Part shown: positions 1 through 7,774 of the stretch, piece after piece
How positions within the stretch are numbered: the first letter of the stretch is position 1
How the letters are laid out: the number at the start of each line of letters is the position of its first letter
Source of the DNA: Brevundimonas sp.
Lineage (GTDB): Bacteria; Pseudomonadota; Alphaproteobacteria; Caulobacterales; Caulobacteraceae
NCBI RefSeq assembly: GCF_016463485.1
Contig: NZ_JAEMRD010000010.1
Coordinates: forward strand, 1 to 46,520
Direction: 5' to 3'
Length of the DNA: 46,520 nucleotides
Notes under the pieces: model-generated
What the model saw: the letters and a program-made list of their open reading frames with translations, nothing else
Told to the model about the DNA's origin: nothing
The model's database searches: none
Made by a program: the position numbers and the translations under genes

Positions 1-689
1 CCGGCTGGCCCGGCGTCCTGCTGCACGAGGCCATCGGCCACGGCTTCGAGGGCGACTTTCACCGCAAGGGCTCGTCGGTCTTCACCGGCATGATGGGCAA
101 GCGGGTCGCTGCGCCGGGCGTCACCGTCGTCGACGACGGCTCCATCGCCGGGCGGCGCGGCTCCCTGTCGGTCGATGACGAAGGCACGCCCACCTCGCGC
201 ACCGTCCTGATCGAGGATGGCATCATGGTCGGGCTGATGAACGACCGGCTGAGCGCCCGTCAACTGGGCCAGCGCGCCACCGGCAACGGTCGCCGCCAGT
301 CCTTCGCTCACGTCCCCATGCCGCGCATGACCAATACCTTCATGGAGGGCGGCCGCGACAAACAGGCCGATATGATCGCCTCGACCAAGCGCGGCCTCTA
401 TGCCGCGAACTTCGGTGGCGGCCAGGTGGACATCACCAACGGCAAGTTCGTCTTTCAGTGTACCGAGGCCTATCTGATCGAGGACGGCAAGATCACCGCC
501 CCCGTGCGTGGCGCGACCCTGATCGGCGACGGCGCCACGGCGTTGCAGAACGTCAGCATGATCGGCGACGACTTCGCCTTCGATCCCGGCGTCGGCGTCT
601 GCGGCAAGGCGGGGCAAGGCGTTCCCGTCGGCATCGGCCAACCCTCGCTCAAGATCGGCGGCCTGACGGTGGGCGGCACGGCGGTCTAG
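1..689 (+). CDS. tldD: TldD metalloprotease, C-terminal part (5' end outside window)
   Basis: This is the C-terminal 228 residues of TldD, the partner of TldE/PmbA in the cytoplasmic zinc metalloprotease that degrades unfolded peptides and matures some peptide antibiotics. The reading frame is already open at base 3 and runs to the stop at 687-689. The zinc-binding HExxxH helix is visible at once (HEAIGH, about residue 8 of the visible part), followed by the characteristic [14 protein letters not shown] stretch, a RQSFAH segment and the C-terminal [14 protein letters not shown]. The ATG at 90 is internal, because the conserved HEAIGH lies upstream of it in the same frame. The next gene starts 119 bp downstream on the same strand. 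Identification is by family-typical motifs and I am confident of it. Confidence 0.93.
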   Translation, partial: GWPGVLLHEAIGHGFEGDFHRKGSSVFTGMMGKRVAAPGVTVVDDGSIAGRRGSLSVDDEGTPTSRTVLIEDGIMVGLMNDRLSARQLGQRATGNGRRQSFAHVPMPRMTNTFMEGGRDKQADMIASTKRGLYAANFGGGQVDITNGKFVFQCTEAYLIEDGKITAPVRGATLIGDGATALQNVSMIGDDFAFDPGVGVCGKAGQGVPVGIGQPSLKIGGLTVGGTAV

Positions 690-808
690 GCTCTTCGCGC
701 GACGCGGGTCCGTCAGGAACCGCCGCCCCTTCGCCGCATTGTGATGGCGCAGGCGTTGACGACAGGGCGGACAAACGGGCTCATCGAGCTCTCATCGGAG
801 GCGGCCTC

Positions 809-1402
809 ATGTCCCATCCCCTTCTCGACCGGCTCAGCGAGCCGAAGGTGCGCTGGTGGATCGCGGGCGGCGTCGCTGTCCTGGCCCTGACGCTGGGCGG
901 GTTCGCCCTGACCAACAGGAGCGCAGCGGATGCGGAGAGCGCCACCGGCCCGGCCCTGAACATTGCGGTCGTTCCCCCGGTTGAACGCGAGGTCCAGCCG
1001 GGCGACGTCATGGATGTGGGTGCCCTGAACAACGGCTTCGACGGCCGGATGCCCGAGCCCGTACCGAACGAGAACACCGATTACTACGCCGAACAGCCCG
1101 CCTATGTGGAAGACGACTGGCGCGCCGACGATCGCGAACCGCCTGGGTACAATGACCGGGGCTATGAAGACCGGGCTCGCTACGAAGACCCGGCCCCACG
1201 CCAGGACGATCGTCGCGACGACTACCAGCCCCGCCCCCTGGCCTTCGGTTTCGACGCCCCCCGACCCGACTGGCGTGCCGAACGCGAGGCCCGTCGCGCC
1301 GCGATGGAGGCCCGGATGGAAGCCCGCGCCCGAGACGACGCCGACCGCCGCGTCTATTCCTCGTCAGGCGGCCGCCTTTCGCGCGAAAGCGAATTCTACT
1401 GA
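809..1402 (+). CDS. Membrane-anchored protein of unknown function, Arg/Asp/Tyr-rich
   Basis: This 197-residue protein is not one I recognise. The ATG at 809 is preceded by a GGAGG-type ribosome binding site about 7 bases upstream; an upstream in-frame extension would run back through tldD and is not credible. Residues 1-15 are cytoplasmic-like, residues about 16-33 form one hydrophobic helix (WWIAGGVAVLALTLGGFAL), and the rest is hydrophilic and low in complexity. It is rich in Asp, Arg, Tyr and Pro, then has an Arg/Glu/Ala/Met-rich stretch (about residues 150-180) that could form a charged helix. The topology suggests a short cytoplasmic tail, one membrane anchor and a disordered periplasmic domain. 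Its last 7 bases overlap the convergent TraB-like gene. No enzyme motif is visible. Confidence 0.75.
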   Translation: MSHPLLDRLSEPKVRWWIAGGVAVLALTLGGFALTNRSAADAESATGPALNIAVVPPVEREVQPGDVMDVGALNNGFDGRMPEPVPNENTDYYAEQPAYVEDDWRADDREPPGYNDRGYEDRARYEDPAPRQDDRRDDYQPRPLAFGFDAPRPDWRAEREARRAAMEARMEARARDDADRRVYSSSGGRLSRESEFY

Positions 1403-2361
1403 GCCTCGTCCGGCTTCCAGTCCGGTCCGATGACCTCCAGCCCTTGGGCCTCCAGCTGGTCCAGAACACCGCCCGGCTCGGCCAGGATGCGCAGGGGTGC
1501 CACCGCCAGGGTGACCCCCGGCTCGGCCAGGGCCGCCGTCGCGGCTTCGGCCCACTGGGTCCGCAACACGGGCGCGATCTCCGGATCGCCTGACGGCCAG
1601 CAGACGTTCAGCGCCTTGTCCAGCGGTGTAGCCAGCACGTCGGGCACCCGCAGCGACCGCCATGCCTCGACGCGCGCCATGGCCCCGGCTGGTCCCGCCT
1701 CGGCCGCCGCGATCGCCGCCTCGATACAGGGCAGATAGGTCGAAGGCGGCTGGGTGATCAGGTTGTCGATCAACTCATCGCCGCGCACTACCCCCACCGG
1801 CTTGCCGTCGACATCGGCCTCTCGCGCCGCACGCCGGACCGCATCGGTCGCGCCCCGCCCACGCCGGTCCAGCCCCGCCCTTTCCAGCAGGTCGAACCCC
1901 AGAGCGACGAAGCTCTGGGTGCGCCACCGGTCGCCTCGCTCACCCGCCATCACCGCCTCCAGCCGCCCCTGAAGTTCGGGCGACAGATAGTCGGCGCTGG
2001 TCGTGCCGTTGGGCAGGTTGGCGATGGTCCGCATCCGCCAGACCAGCCTCAGCAGATCGCTGATCGAGGCCTCGGCCTGTTGAGGATACAGGATGCGCTG
2101 CGACCGCGCCGTCGCCGCCTCCAGCGCCTCGGGACGCCAGTCGAAATCGCGGGGCACCCCACCGATGGCCCCGACCAGGATGACGGTCGAGCCGCCCTGC
2201 TCGACCTGCCAGATCGGCGACCCCGCTCGACGCGCGGTGACGACGACGTCATCTACCGAGGTCGCCTCGGGGTCCGGAACGTCCTGAGCAAGCGCCGCAG
2301 TCTGCAACGCCAGAGCGCCCAGAACAGCAACGGACACAATATGCCAGCCTGATGTCTTCAT
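1396..2361 (-). CDS. TraB/GumN-family protein, probably catalytically dead, with TonB-box-like N-terminus
   Basis: This 321-residue exported protein has the fold signature of the TraB/PrgY/GumN family (putative metalloproteases). There is a signal peptide (residues about 1-26, ending ALAQ), then PIWQVEQGGSTVILVGAIGG and, near the C-terminus, a typical GGVLDQLEAQGLEVIGP segment. The family normally has a His in the first motif (G-x-x-H) and another His in the C-terminal motif; here these read GAIGG and APLRILAEPGG, so the putative active-site residues look lost. Straight after the signal peptide comes SVDDVVVTARR, which resembles the TonB box of TonB-dependent receptors. The ATG at 2361 is chosen over an in-frame TTG at 2367. 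It is divergent from a TonB receptor 146 bp away. Family assignment is fairly secure; function is not. Confidence 0.8.
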   Translation of the reverse strand: MKTSGWHIVSVAVLGALALQTAALAQDVPDPEATSVDDVVVTARRAGSPIWQVEQGGSTVILVGAIGGVPRDFDWRPEALEAATARSQRILYPQQAEASISDLLRLVWRMRTIANLPNGTTSADYLSPELQGRLEAVMAGERGDRWRTQSFVALGFDLLERAGLDRRGRGATDAVRRAAREADVDGKPVGVVRGDELIDNLITQPPSTYLPCIEAAIAAAEAGPAGAMARVEAWRSLRVPDVLATPLDKALNVCWPSGDPEIAPVLRTQWAEAATAALAEPGVTLAVAPLRILAEPGGVLDQLEAQGLEVIGPDWKPDEAQ

Positions 2362-2380
2362 GACCAAACAAAGGCGGATG

Positions 2381-2412
2381 ATTACAGAACATCCACCTTA
2401 GCCCCCTGTAAT
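2381..2412. promoter_or_regulatory. Inverted repeat between divergent TraB-like and TonB receptor genes
   Basis: ATTACAG (2381-2387) and CTGTAAT (2406-2412) form a perfect 7-base inverted repeat with an 18-base spacer. It sits in the 146-bp intergenic region between the divergent gene starts. It could be an operator or a weak hairpin in the TonB receptor leader. I see no matching copy elsewhere in the window, so the role is a guess. Confidence 0.25.
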
Positions 2413-2507
2413 ATGTCCGAGATTTAATCCACCTGTCCGTCTTGTAACTGGAGACACCGCCCCTGTCCCGGCAAACCTCGGGTCACAAACGAGGGGAACC
2501 CCAGGCG

Positions 2508-4595
2508 ATGACCAAGACCATTCTTCTGGCCGGAACGGCCATGCTGTTCAGCGCCGGCGCGGCCTTCGCCGAGCCCGATCCAAAGCCCCCCGTCACGCCC
2601 CAGGTCGCCGAGGCCCCCGTGCCCACCGGTCCGACCCAGAGCGCCCCTCTGATGGATGCGAATCAGCGCGGCGTGCTGGTCTTCACCCCCGACTTCTTCG
2701 CCGCCCAGCGACCGAACACGGCGCTCGACATGGTCAATCGCGTGCCCGGTTTCTCGGTAGAGGACGGCTCGGGCAGCCGAGGCTTTGAAGGCGCGGTCGG
2801 CAACGTCCTGATCAACAACGCCCGTCCGGCTTCCAAGTCCGACACCGGCTCCAACGTCCTGTCGCGCACCACCGCCGCCCAGGTCGAGCGCATCGAGTTG
2901 ATCCGGGGCGGTGCGCCGGGCATCGACATGCAGGGCTATTCGGTGATCGCCAACGTGATCCTGAAGACCCAGAACAGCCATCAGTCCATCTTCTCCATGG
3001 ACGGCATCTTCTTCGACGGTGGGCGCGACATCTTCGGGGCCCGCTATCAGTATACCGCCAAGGTCGGTGACCGCTCCTGGGGCGTCACCCTGGCCGACGG
3101 CATGGGGACGAGCGATTCCAACGGGCCGGGCCGCAGCATCCGCCGCAATGCCTCCGGCGCGATCATCCGCGACGAGGCCTTCCGCAACGACCAGGGCGGC
3201 GGCGGCCAGGCCATTCGTGGCAACTATTCGGGTCCCCTGTTCGGCGGCAAGATCGACGCGACCTCGCGCCTCGGCGTCAACGACTATGAGAGCTGGCAGG
3301 AACTGCGCTCCGCGACCGCGTTCCGGCGCAGCGAATACCAGGACGACGAGACCAACGGCGAGTTGGGCCTGACCTGGACGCGTCCGCTCAATCCCCGCTG
3401 GACGCTGGAAATGCGGGCGATCCACGAGTTCGAGCAGTCCGAAGACATCTCGACCTCCAATACCCGCATCAACGGCGTCGACGATCCGGTGCAGGTCTTT
3501 GCATCCGAAGGCGACGAGTCGGAATCGATCGTCCGCGCCCTGCTGCGTAACGAACGCTCGCCGACCCTGACGTTCGAGGGCGGCGCCGAACTGGCCTACA
3601 ATATCCTGGACGTGACACAGGCCTTCTCGATCGGCGGAACCAACGTCCCCCTGCCCTCCGCCTCGGTCAAGGTCGAGGAAACGCGCGGCGAGGCCTTTGG
3701 CAAGGGCACGTGGCGCGTGCGGCCGAACCTGACGCTGGAGGCCGGCCTGCGCCTCGAAGGTTCGACCATCAGCCAGTCCGGCGACGCCAATCAGGAAAAG
3801 TCCTTCTTCTTCGCCAAGCCGCGCTTTTTGGCCACCTGGACCCCCATGGCCAACAACCAGCTGCGTTTCCGCTTCGAGCGTGAACTGGGCCAGCTCGACT
3901 TCGGCGATTTCGCGGCCTCGGCCGAGCTCGACGACGGCACGGTGTTCGGCGGTAACGTCGACCTGGAGCCCGAACAGCGCTGGATCTCCGAACTGGCCTA
4001 TGAGCGCCGGTTCTGGGGCGAAGGCATCGTCTCGATCGGCTATCGCCACGATGAGATCATCGACGTGATCGACCGCCTGCCCCTGCCCGGTGGCCTGTCA
4101 GCGACCGGCAACATCGGCGACGGGACCCTCGACCAGCTGTCGCTCAATGTGGTGATCCCGCTCGACAGGCTGAAGATCCCGGGCGGTCGCTTCACCTTCC
4201 GCAACGACTGGAACAAGACCAGCGTCACCGACCCGACCACCGGCGAGGACCGACCGATCTCGGGCGTTCGCGCCAGCCAGGCCAACGTCGCTTTCCAGCA
4301 GGACATCACCAGCTGGAAGATCCAGTACGGCATCGCCTGGCTGCCCCGCCTGCATCAGGCCAGCTATGACCCGGACCAGACCAATTCTTTCCGCGGTGCC
4401 AACTATTTCGAGAGCTTCATCGAATACAAGCCCACCCCGACCCTGTCGCTGCGGGCCCAGCTGAACATCTGGAACGACTTCACGACCCACCGCGAGGTCT
4501 ATGCGACGCGCACGCCCCGCACCATCGCCTTCACCGAGGACCGCGAGATCGACCCCAACACCTTCGTGTCACTGCGCCTGAGGAAGACGTTCTAG
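2508..4595 (+). CDS. TonB-dependent outer membrane receptor
   Basis: This is a 695-residue outer-membrane beta-barrel receptor for energised uptake of an unknown ligand. A signal peptide covers residues about 1-22 (AGAAFAEP). A plug domain follows at about 60-155 (TPDFFAAQRPNTALDMVNRVPGF, then VERIELIRGGAPGIDMQG), and the rest is alternating amphipathic strands ending RLRKTF, the usual terminal aromatic residue of outer-membrane proteins. A GAGGGG ribosome binding site lies just upstream of the ATG. Unlike the other three receptors here, no clear TonB box follows the signal peptide; the N-terminal segment is Pro-rich instead. It is transcribed alone, convergent with the esterase-MFS gene 34 bp downstream. 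The ligand cannot be told from sequence. Confidence 0.9.
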   Translation: MTKTILLAGTAMLFSAGAAFAEPDPKPPVTPQVAEAPVPTGPTQSAPLMDANQRGVLVFTPDFFAAQRPNTALDMVNRVPGFSVEDGSGSRGFEGAVGNVLINNARPASKSDTGSNVLSRTTAAQVERIELIRGGAPGIDMQGYSVIANVILKTQNSHQSIFSMDGIFFDGGRDIFGARYQYTAKVGDRSWGVTLADGMGTSDSNGPGRSIRRNASGAIIRDEAFRNDQGGGGQAIRGNYSGPLFGGKIDATSRLGVNDYESWQELRSATAFRRSEYQDDETNGELGLTWTRPLNPRWTLEMRAIHEFEQSEDISTSNTRINGVDDPVQVFASEGDESESIVRALLRNERSPTLTFEGGAELAYNILDVTQAFSIGGTNVPLPSASVKVEETRGEAFGKGTWRVRPNLTLEAGLRLEGSTISQSGDANQEKSFFFAKPRFLATWTPMANNQLRFRFERELGQLDFGDFAASAELDDGTVFGGNVDLEPEQRWISELAYERRFWGEGIVSIGYRHDEIIDVIDRLPLPGGLSATGNIGDGTLDQLSLNVVIPLDRLKIPGGRFTFRNDWNKTSVTDPTTGEDRPISGVRASQANVAFQQDITSWKIQYGIAWLPRLHQASYDPDQTNSFRGANYFESFIEYKPTPTLSLRAQLNIWNDFTTHREVYATRTPRTIAFTEDREIDPNTFVSLRLRKTF

Positions 4596-4629
4596 GCTTG
4601 AGCGGTGGGTCAGCTGATGGAACCTGACG

Positions 4630-6762
4630 TCAGAACGCTTCCGGATATCGGCGCAGCGAAAGGATCATGAACGTCGCCAGCAGCAGGAGCCCCAGACAGA
4701 TGTTCAGTACGCCGGATAGTCCCAGACCCAATCCCTGAGCGATCCCGAAAAGCAGTGGACCTGCCGCCGAGCAGATCGCCACCACTGCGACGCAGGCGCC
4801 AAAGATCTCGCCAAATCGCCGAATGCCGAAGAAGCGGCCCATCAGATACGGCAGCGCCGAACCCGCGGCGAAATTGCCGGCCCCCAGCAGGGCGCAGCCG
4901 GTCAGGAACAGCGCGGGCTGATCCGACAGGCGCAGCACGACCACGCCGGCGATCGCCAGAAGGAATCCGAAGGCGACCGACCGTGGCGTCTCAAGCCGAT
5001 CGACGACGACGCCGGAGGCCAGGGCACCGAGGAGACCCGCTCCGGACATAGCCGAAAGGGCCAGGACCGCTATGGAGCGATCGACTCCGACCTCCGTTGC
5101 GATCGTCAGCATCTGGCCGGAGACTCCGCTTGCGACGACCCCACCCAGGGCGACGGCGAGGGTGATCATCCAGAAGGGTGCCCGGCTCAACGCCTTGCCG
5201 AAATCAACGCCGAAGCCTGGTCCGGCTCCAAGCAGGTCGTCCGCCTGTGCGACCGGCGGGTCGCGGAAGAGGGTCAACAGAACCGCAGCACCGACGATCG
5301 CCACGACACCGCCGATCATCTGATACGCGCCGCGCCAGCCGAACTGGTCGATCAGGAGGGCCGCCACCGGTGCCATGAGCGCCGCCGACAGCATGGGCGC
5401 GGCGGTGACGACCACGCTCAGGGCCACACCGCGCCGGGCCTCGAACCAGCCGGCGATGGCCTTGGCGTAAGCCACGGGTCCGCTCATCGCCGCCGCCACG
5501 CCGAGCGTGACGCATAGCGGATAGAGACCCCAGCCCAAGCGATCGGACCATGAAAGCCCCGCGATCGACAGGCCAAACAGGATCACCCCCGGCAGGCTGA
5601 CCGCCTTGGGTCCGAACCGGTCAACCGCCCAGCCGGCGGCGACATTGGCCAGGGATGCCGACACGGCCGAGATCAGCAGCAGGCTGGTGAACGTTGACGC
5701 TGTGAAGACATGATCCCGGGTCAGCACGTTGAGGAACAAGGGGAAGGTGCCGGCGAAAACGGGCAGGATGCTGAGGGCCATCGCCACCGAAGCGGCGATC
5801 AGCGTGTTCCTCGCGGCAGACCGGCTGTTTGAACGGGCAGGCGCCGAAGGCGTGAACGCGCGGTTCAGGGCGGCGACACGGACCACGACGCTGCTGCGGG
5901 TGAGAGCGGCGGCGTCAACCATGTCGAAGCCGTGGGGCGCACCCGGCACGACGTGAAGCTCGACCTCCGATCCGGCGTCGAGCAAGCGACGCGCAAACGC
6001 CATTCCTTCGTCTCGCAAGGGGTCGGCACCGCCAAGCATCAGGCAGGTCGGCGGAAAGCCGGCGAGCGTCTCGGCGGAAAAGGGGGCCGCATAGCTGAGC
6101 GTTGCGCCCGAGGGCGCCGCGGAACCCAGATAGGCGCGCCAGGTCTGGCCAAGCTGCCCGGGCTGCGGGAATGGGGCACCTTCCAAGGTTCGAGCCGAGG
6201 CGAACGACGACAGGTGGTCGAGCGCGGGCTGCACCAGCAGGACGAAACACACGCCCCGACCGAGATCGCGGGCGCGGAGCGCGAGGCCGGCGGCGATGGC
6301 GCCGCCCGCGCTGGCCCCGCCCAGGGCGATACGCCGGGGGTCCACGCCGAGCGTCTCCGCGTGTTCGGCGAGCCAGGTCAGAACGGCCAGACCATCGTCG
6401 GAGGCTGCCGGAAAGGGATTCTCAGGGGCGAGACGATAGTCGACCGAGACCACCAGGCATCCCGCCTGTTCCGCGTAGTCCATGCAGCGGTCGTGTTCGC
6501 CGTCGAGCCCACCGACCACGAAGCCCCCGCCGTGGAAATAGATCAGAGCGCCGACAGGATCGGCATGACCGGGCCGGTAGAGCCTTACGGGCACATCGCC
6601 CGCCGGACCAGGCAGCCTCCTAGCCTCGACCTGTGCGCTGGAGGGGCCCGAGCGTCGCCGCGCGGCCTCGCCGGCGGCGACGGCGATTCGGACGGAGGCC
6701 AGATCTCCTTCCGGGGGTTGAAACAGTGTCTTCAGGGCATCGAAAGAGGGGTCAATTGTCAT
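4630..6762 (-). CDS. Fusion protein: HSL-type esterase (N-terminal) joined to MFS transporter (C-terminal)
   Basis: One uninterrupted frame encodes 710 residues. Residues about 1-302 are a complete alpha/beta-hydrolase of the hormone-sensitive-lipase type: oxyanion-hole HGGG at 77-80, nucleophile Ser151 in GGASAGG, Asp247 in GGADPLRDEG and His277 in GAPHGF. A short polar linker (about 303-318) leads into 12 predicted membrane helices (about 320-705). These carry the GWFEARRGVALS segment typical of monocarboxylate/oxalate-formate-type MFS carriers and the VDRFG loop after helix 2. MFS N-termini are cytoplasmic, so the esterase should sit on the inner face of the transporter. The esterase half closely matches the 307-residue esterase just upstream in the same operon (same residue numbering for HGGG and Ser), which suggests tandem duplication followed by fusion. 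The inferred role is import of an ester-bearing acid coupled to hydrolysis; substrate unknown. Confidence 0.88.
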   Translation of the reverse strand: MTIDPSFDALKTLFQPPEGDLASVRIAVAAGEAARRRSGPSSAQVEARRLPGPAGDVPVRLYRPGHADPVGALIYFHGGGFVVGGLDGEHDRCMDYAEQAGCLVVSVDYRLAPENPFPAASDDGLAVLTWLAEHAETLGVDPRRIALGGASAGGAIAAGLALRARDLGRGVCFVLLVQPALDHLSSFASARTLEGAPFPQPGQLGQTWRAYLGSAAPSGATLSYAAPFSAETLAGFPPTCLMLGGADPLRDEGMAFARRLLDAGSEVELHVVPGAPHGFDMVDAAALTRSSVVVRVAALNRAFTPSAPARSNSRSAARNTLIAASVAMALSILPVFAGTFPLFLNVLTRDHVFTASTFTSLLLISAVSASLANVAAGWAVDRFGPKAVSLPGVILFGLSIAGLSWSDRLGWGLYPLCVTLGVAAAMSGPVAYAKAIAGWFEARRGVALSVVVTAAPMLSAALMAPVAALLIDQFGWRGAYQMIGGVVAIVGAAVLLTLFRDPPVAQADDLLGAGPGFGVDFGKALSRAPFWMITLAVALGGVVASGVSGQMLTIATEVGVDRSIAVLALSAMSGAGLLGALASGVVVDRLETPRSVAFGFLLAIAGVVVLRLSDQPALFLTGCALLGAGNFAAGSALPYLMGRFFGIRRFGEIFGACVAVVAICSAAGPLLFGIAQGLGLGLSGVLNICLGLLLLATFMILSLRRYPEAF

Positions 6763-6828
6763 CAGGGGTCTGCCATGGGCCGCGCCCGGCCCGGTTCAGG
6801 ACGGCTCGACGAAAGGAATGCCGCGACG

Positions 6829-7752
6829 TCATGCGCGAGCGAGGGCGCGGATGAGGGCCGATGCGCGCAGCGCGAGAGACGTCTGCGTCGCCGGCGCGGC
6901 TTCGACCATTTCGAAACCGTGGGGAGCGCCGGGGAAGAAATGCAGTTCGACATCGACATCGTCGGCCATCATGCGCGACGCCAGCGCCAGGGCCTCGTCG
7001 CGTGAGGGATCCTCCGCGCCGATGATCGCAAGTGTCGGCGCGAGCCCGCGGAAATCGCTTGCAGCGAAGGGAGAGGCATAGCTGAGCAGGGGGCCCGTGG
7101 GCGGGCTCTTTCCCAGATAGGCACGCCAGGACACCGGCAGATCCCCGGCCCTGAGGAACAGGGTGTCGGTGAAGGTTTGCGCCGAAGGTTGCGAGCAGAG
7201 ATGATCGACGACGGGTTGCATCAGCAGGACGAATGAAATCGACGCCGAGCCCTCGTCGCGATCTCTCAGCGCCAGCCCGGCCGCCAGGGTAGCCCCGGCG
7301 CTGCCGCCGCCCACGCCGATCCGGGTCGGATCGATCTTGTCCCCGGCTCCACCTTCGCGCAGCCAGTTGAGGATTTCCCAGCCGTCGTCATGAGCCGCCG
7401 GAAAGGGGTCCTCCGGCGCCAGCCGATAATCCACGGAGACCACGGCGCACTTCCCTAGCGCCGCATAGTCAACGCACCGCGCGTGTTCGGTGTCGAGATT
7501 GCCGACAATGAATCCGCCTCCATGAAAGAAGAGCAGTACGCCGGCTTTCTCGACGTTTCGCGGCCGGTAAAGGCGGATGGGAATCGAACGCCCCGCACGC
7601 GCGATCAGTTGATCCTCGATCTCGACGTCCGGCGACGTCTTCTTCGGGTGGGCGGCCTGCATGGCCCGCATCATCACGCGGGCCATTTTCAGCTTGCCGA
7701 TATCCATCGCTGGAAACCGGCGCAGGGGTTCGTAGATCGAGTCGTAGGCCAT
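6829..7752 (-). CDS. HSL-family (type IV) alpha/beta-hydrolase esterase
   Basis: This is a 307-residue cytoplasmic-type carboxylesterase with no signal peptide. The HSL signature is complete: HGGG at 77-80, SVDYRLAPEDPFPAA at about 106-120, nucleophile Ser151 in GVGGGSAGA, Asp248 in GAEDPSRDE and His278 in GAPHGFEM. Length is normal for the family. It lies 22 bp after the TonB receptor stop and 66 bp before the esterase-MFS fusion, all on the minus strand, so the three probably form one operon. It aligns along its length with the esterase half of the fusion (for example LDxEHxRCxDYA, VVSVDYRLAPExPFPAA, PFxAxxxxGxxPT). Both active sites look intact, so the pair may act on related or successive esters. 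The natural substrate is unknown. Confidence 0.92.
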   Translation of the reverse strand: MAYDSIYEPLRRFPAMDIGKLKMARVMMRAMQAAHPKKTSPDVEIEDQLIARAGRSIPIRLYRPRNVEKAGVLLFFHGGGFIVGNLDTEHARCVDYAALGKCAVVSVDYRLAPEDPFPAAHDDGWEILNWLREGGAGDKIDPTRIGVGGGSAGATLAAGLALRDRDEGSASISFVLLMQPVVDHLCSQPSAQTFTDTLFLRAGDLPVSWRAYLGKSPPTGPLLSYASPFAASDFRGLAPTLAIIGAEDPSRDEALALASRMMADDVDVELHFFPGAPHGFEMVEAAPATQTSLALRASALIRALARA

Positions 7753-7774
7753 CGCGCGATTTCCGGCTGGCGAG

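Noticed and set aside
2424..4049. Long antisense open frame (541 codons) opposite the TonB receptor gene
   Set aside because: The opposite frame encodes a clear TonB receptor with signal peptide and plug. The antisense translation is low-complexity Gly/Ala/Arg/Gln-rich with no motif, as expected in GC-rich DNA.
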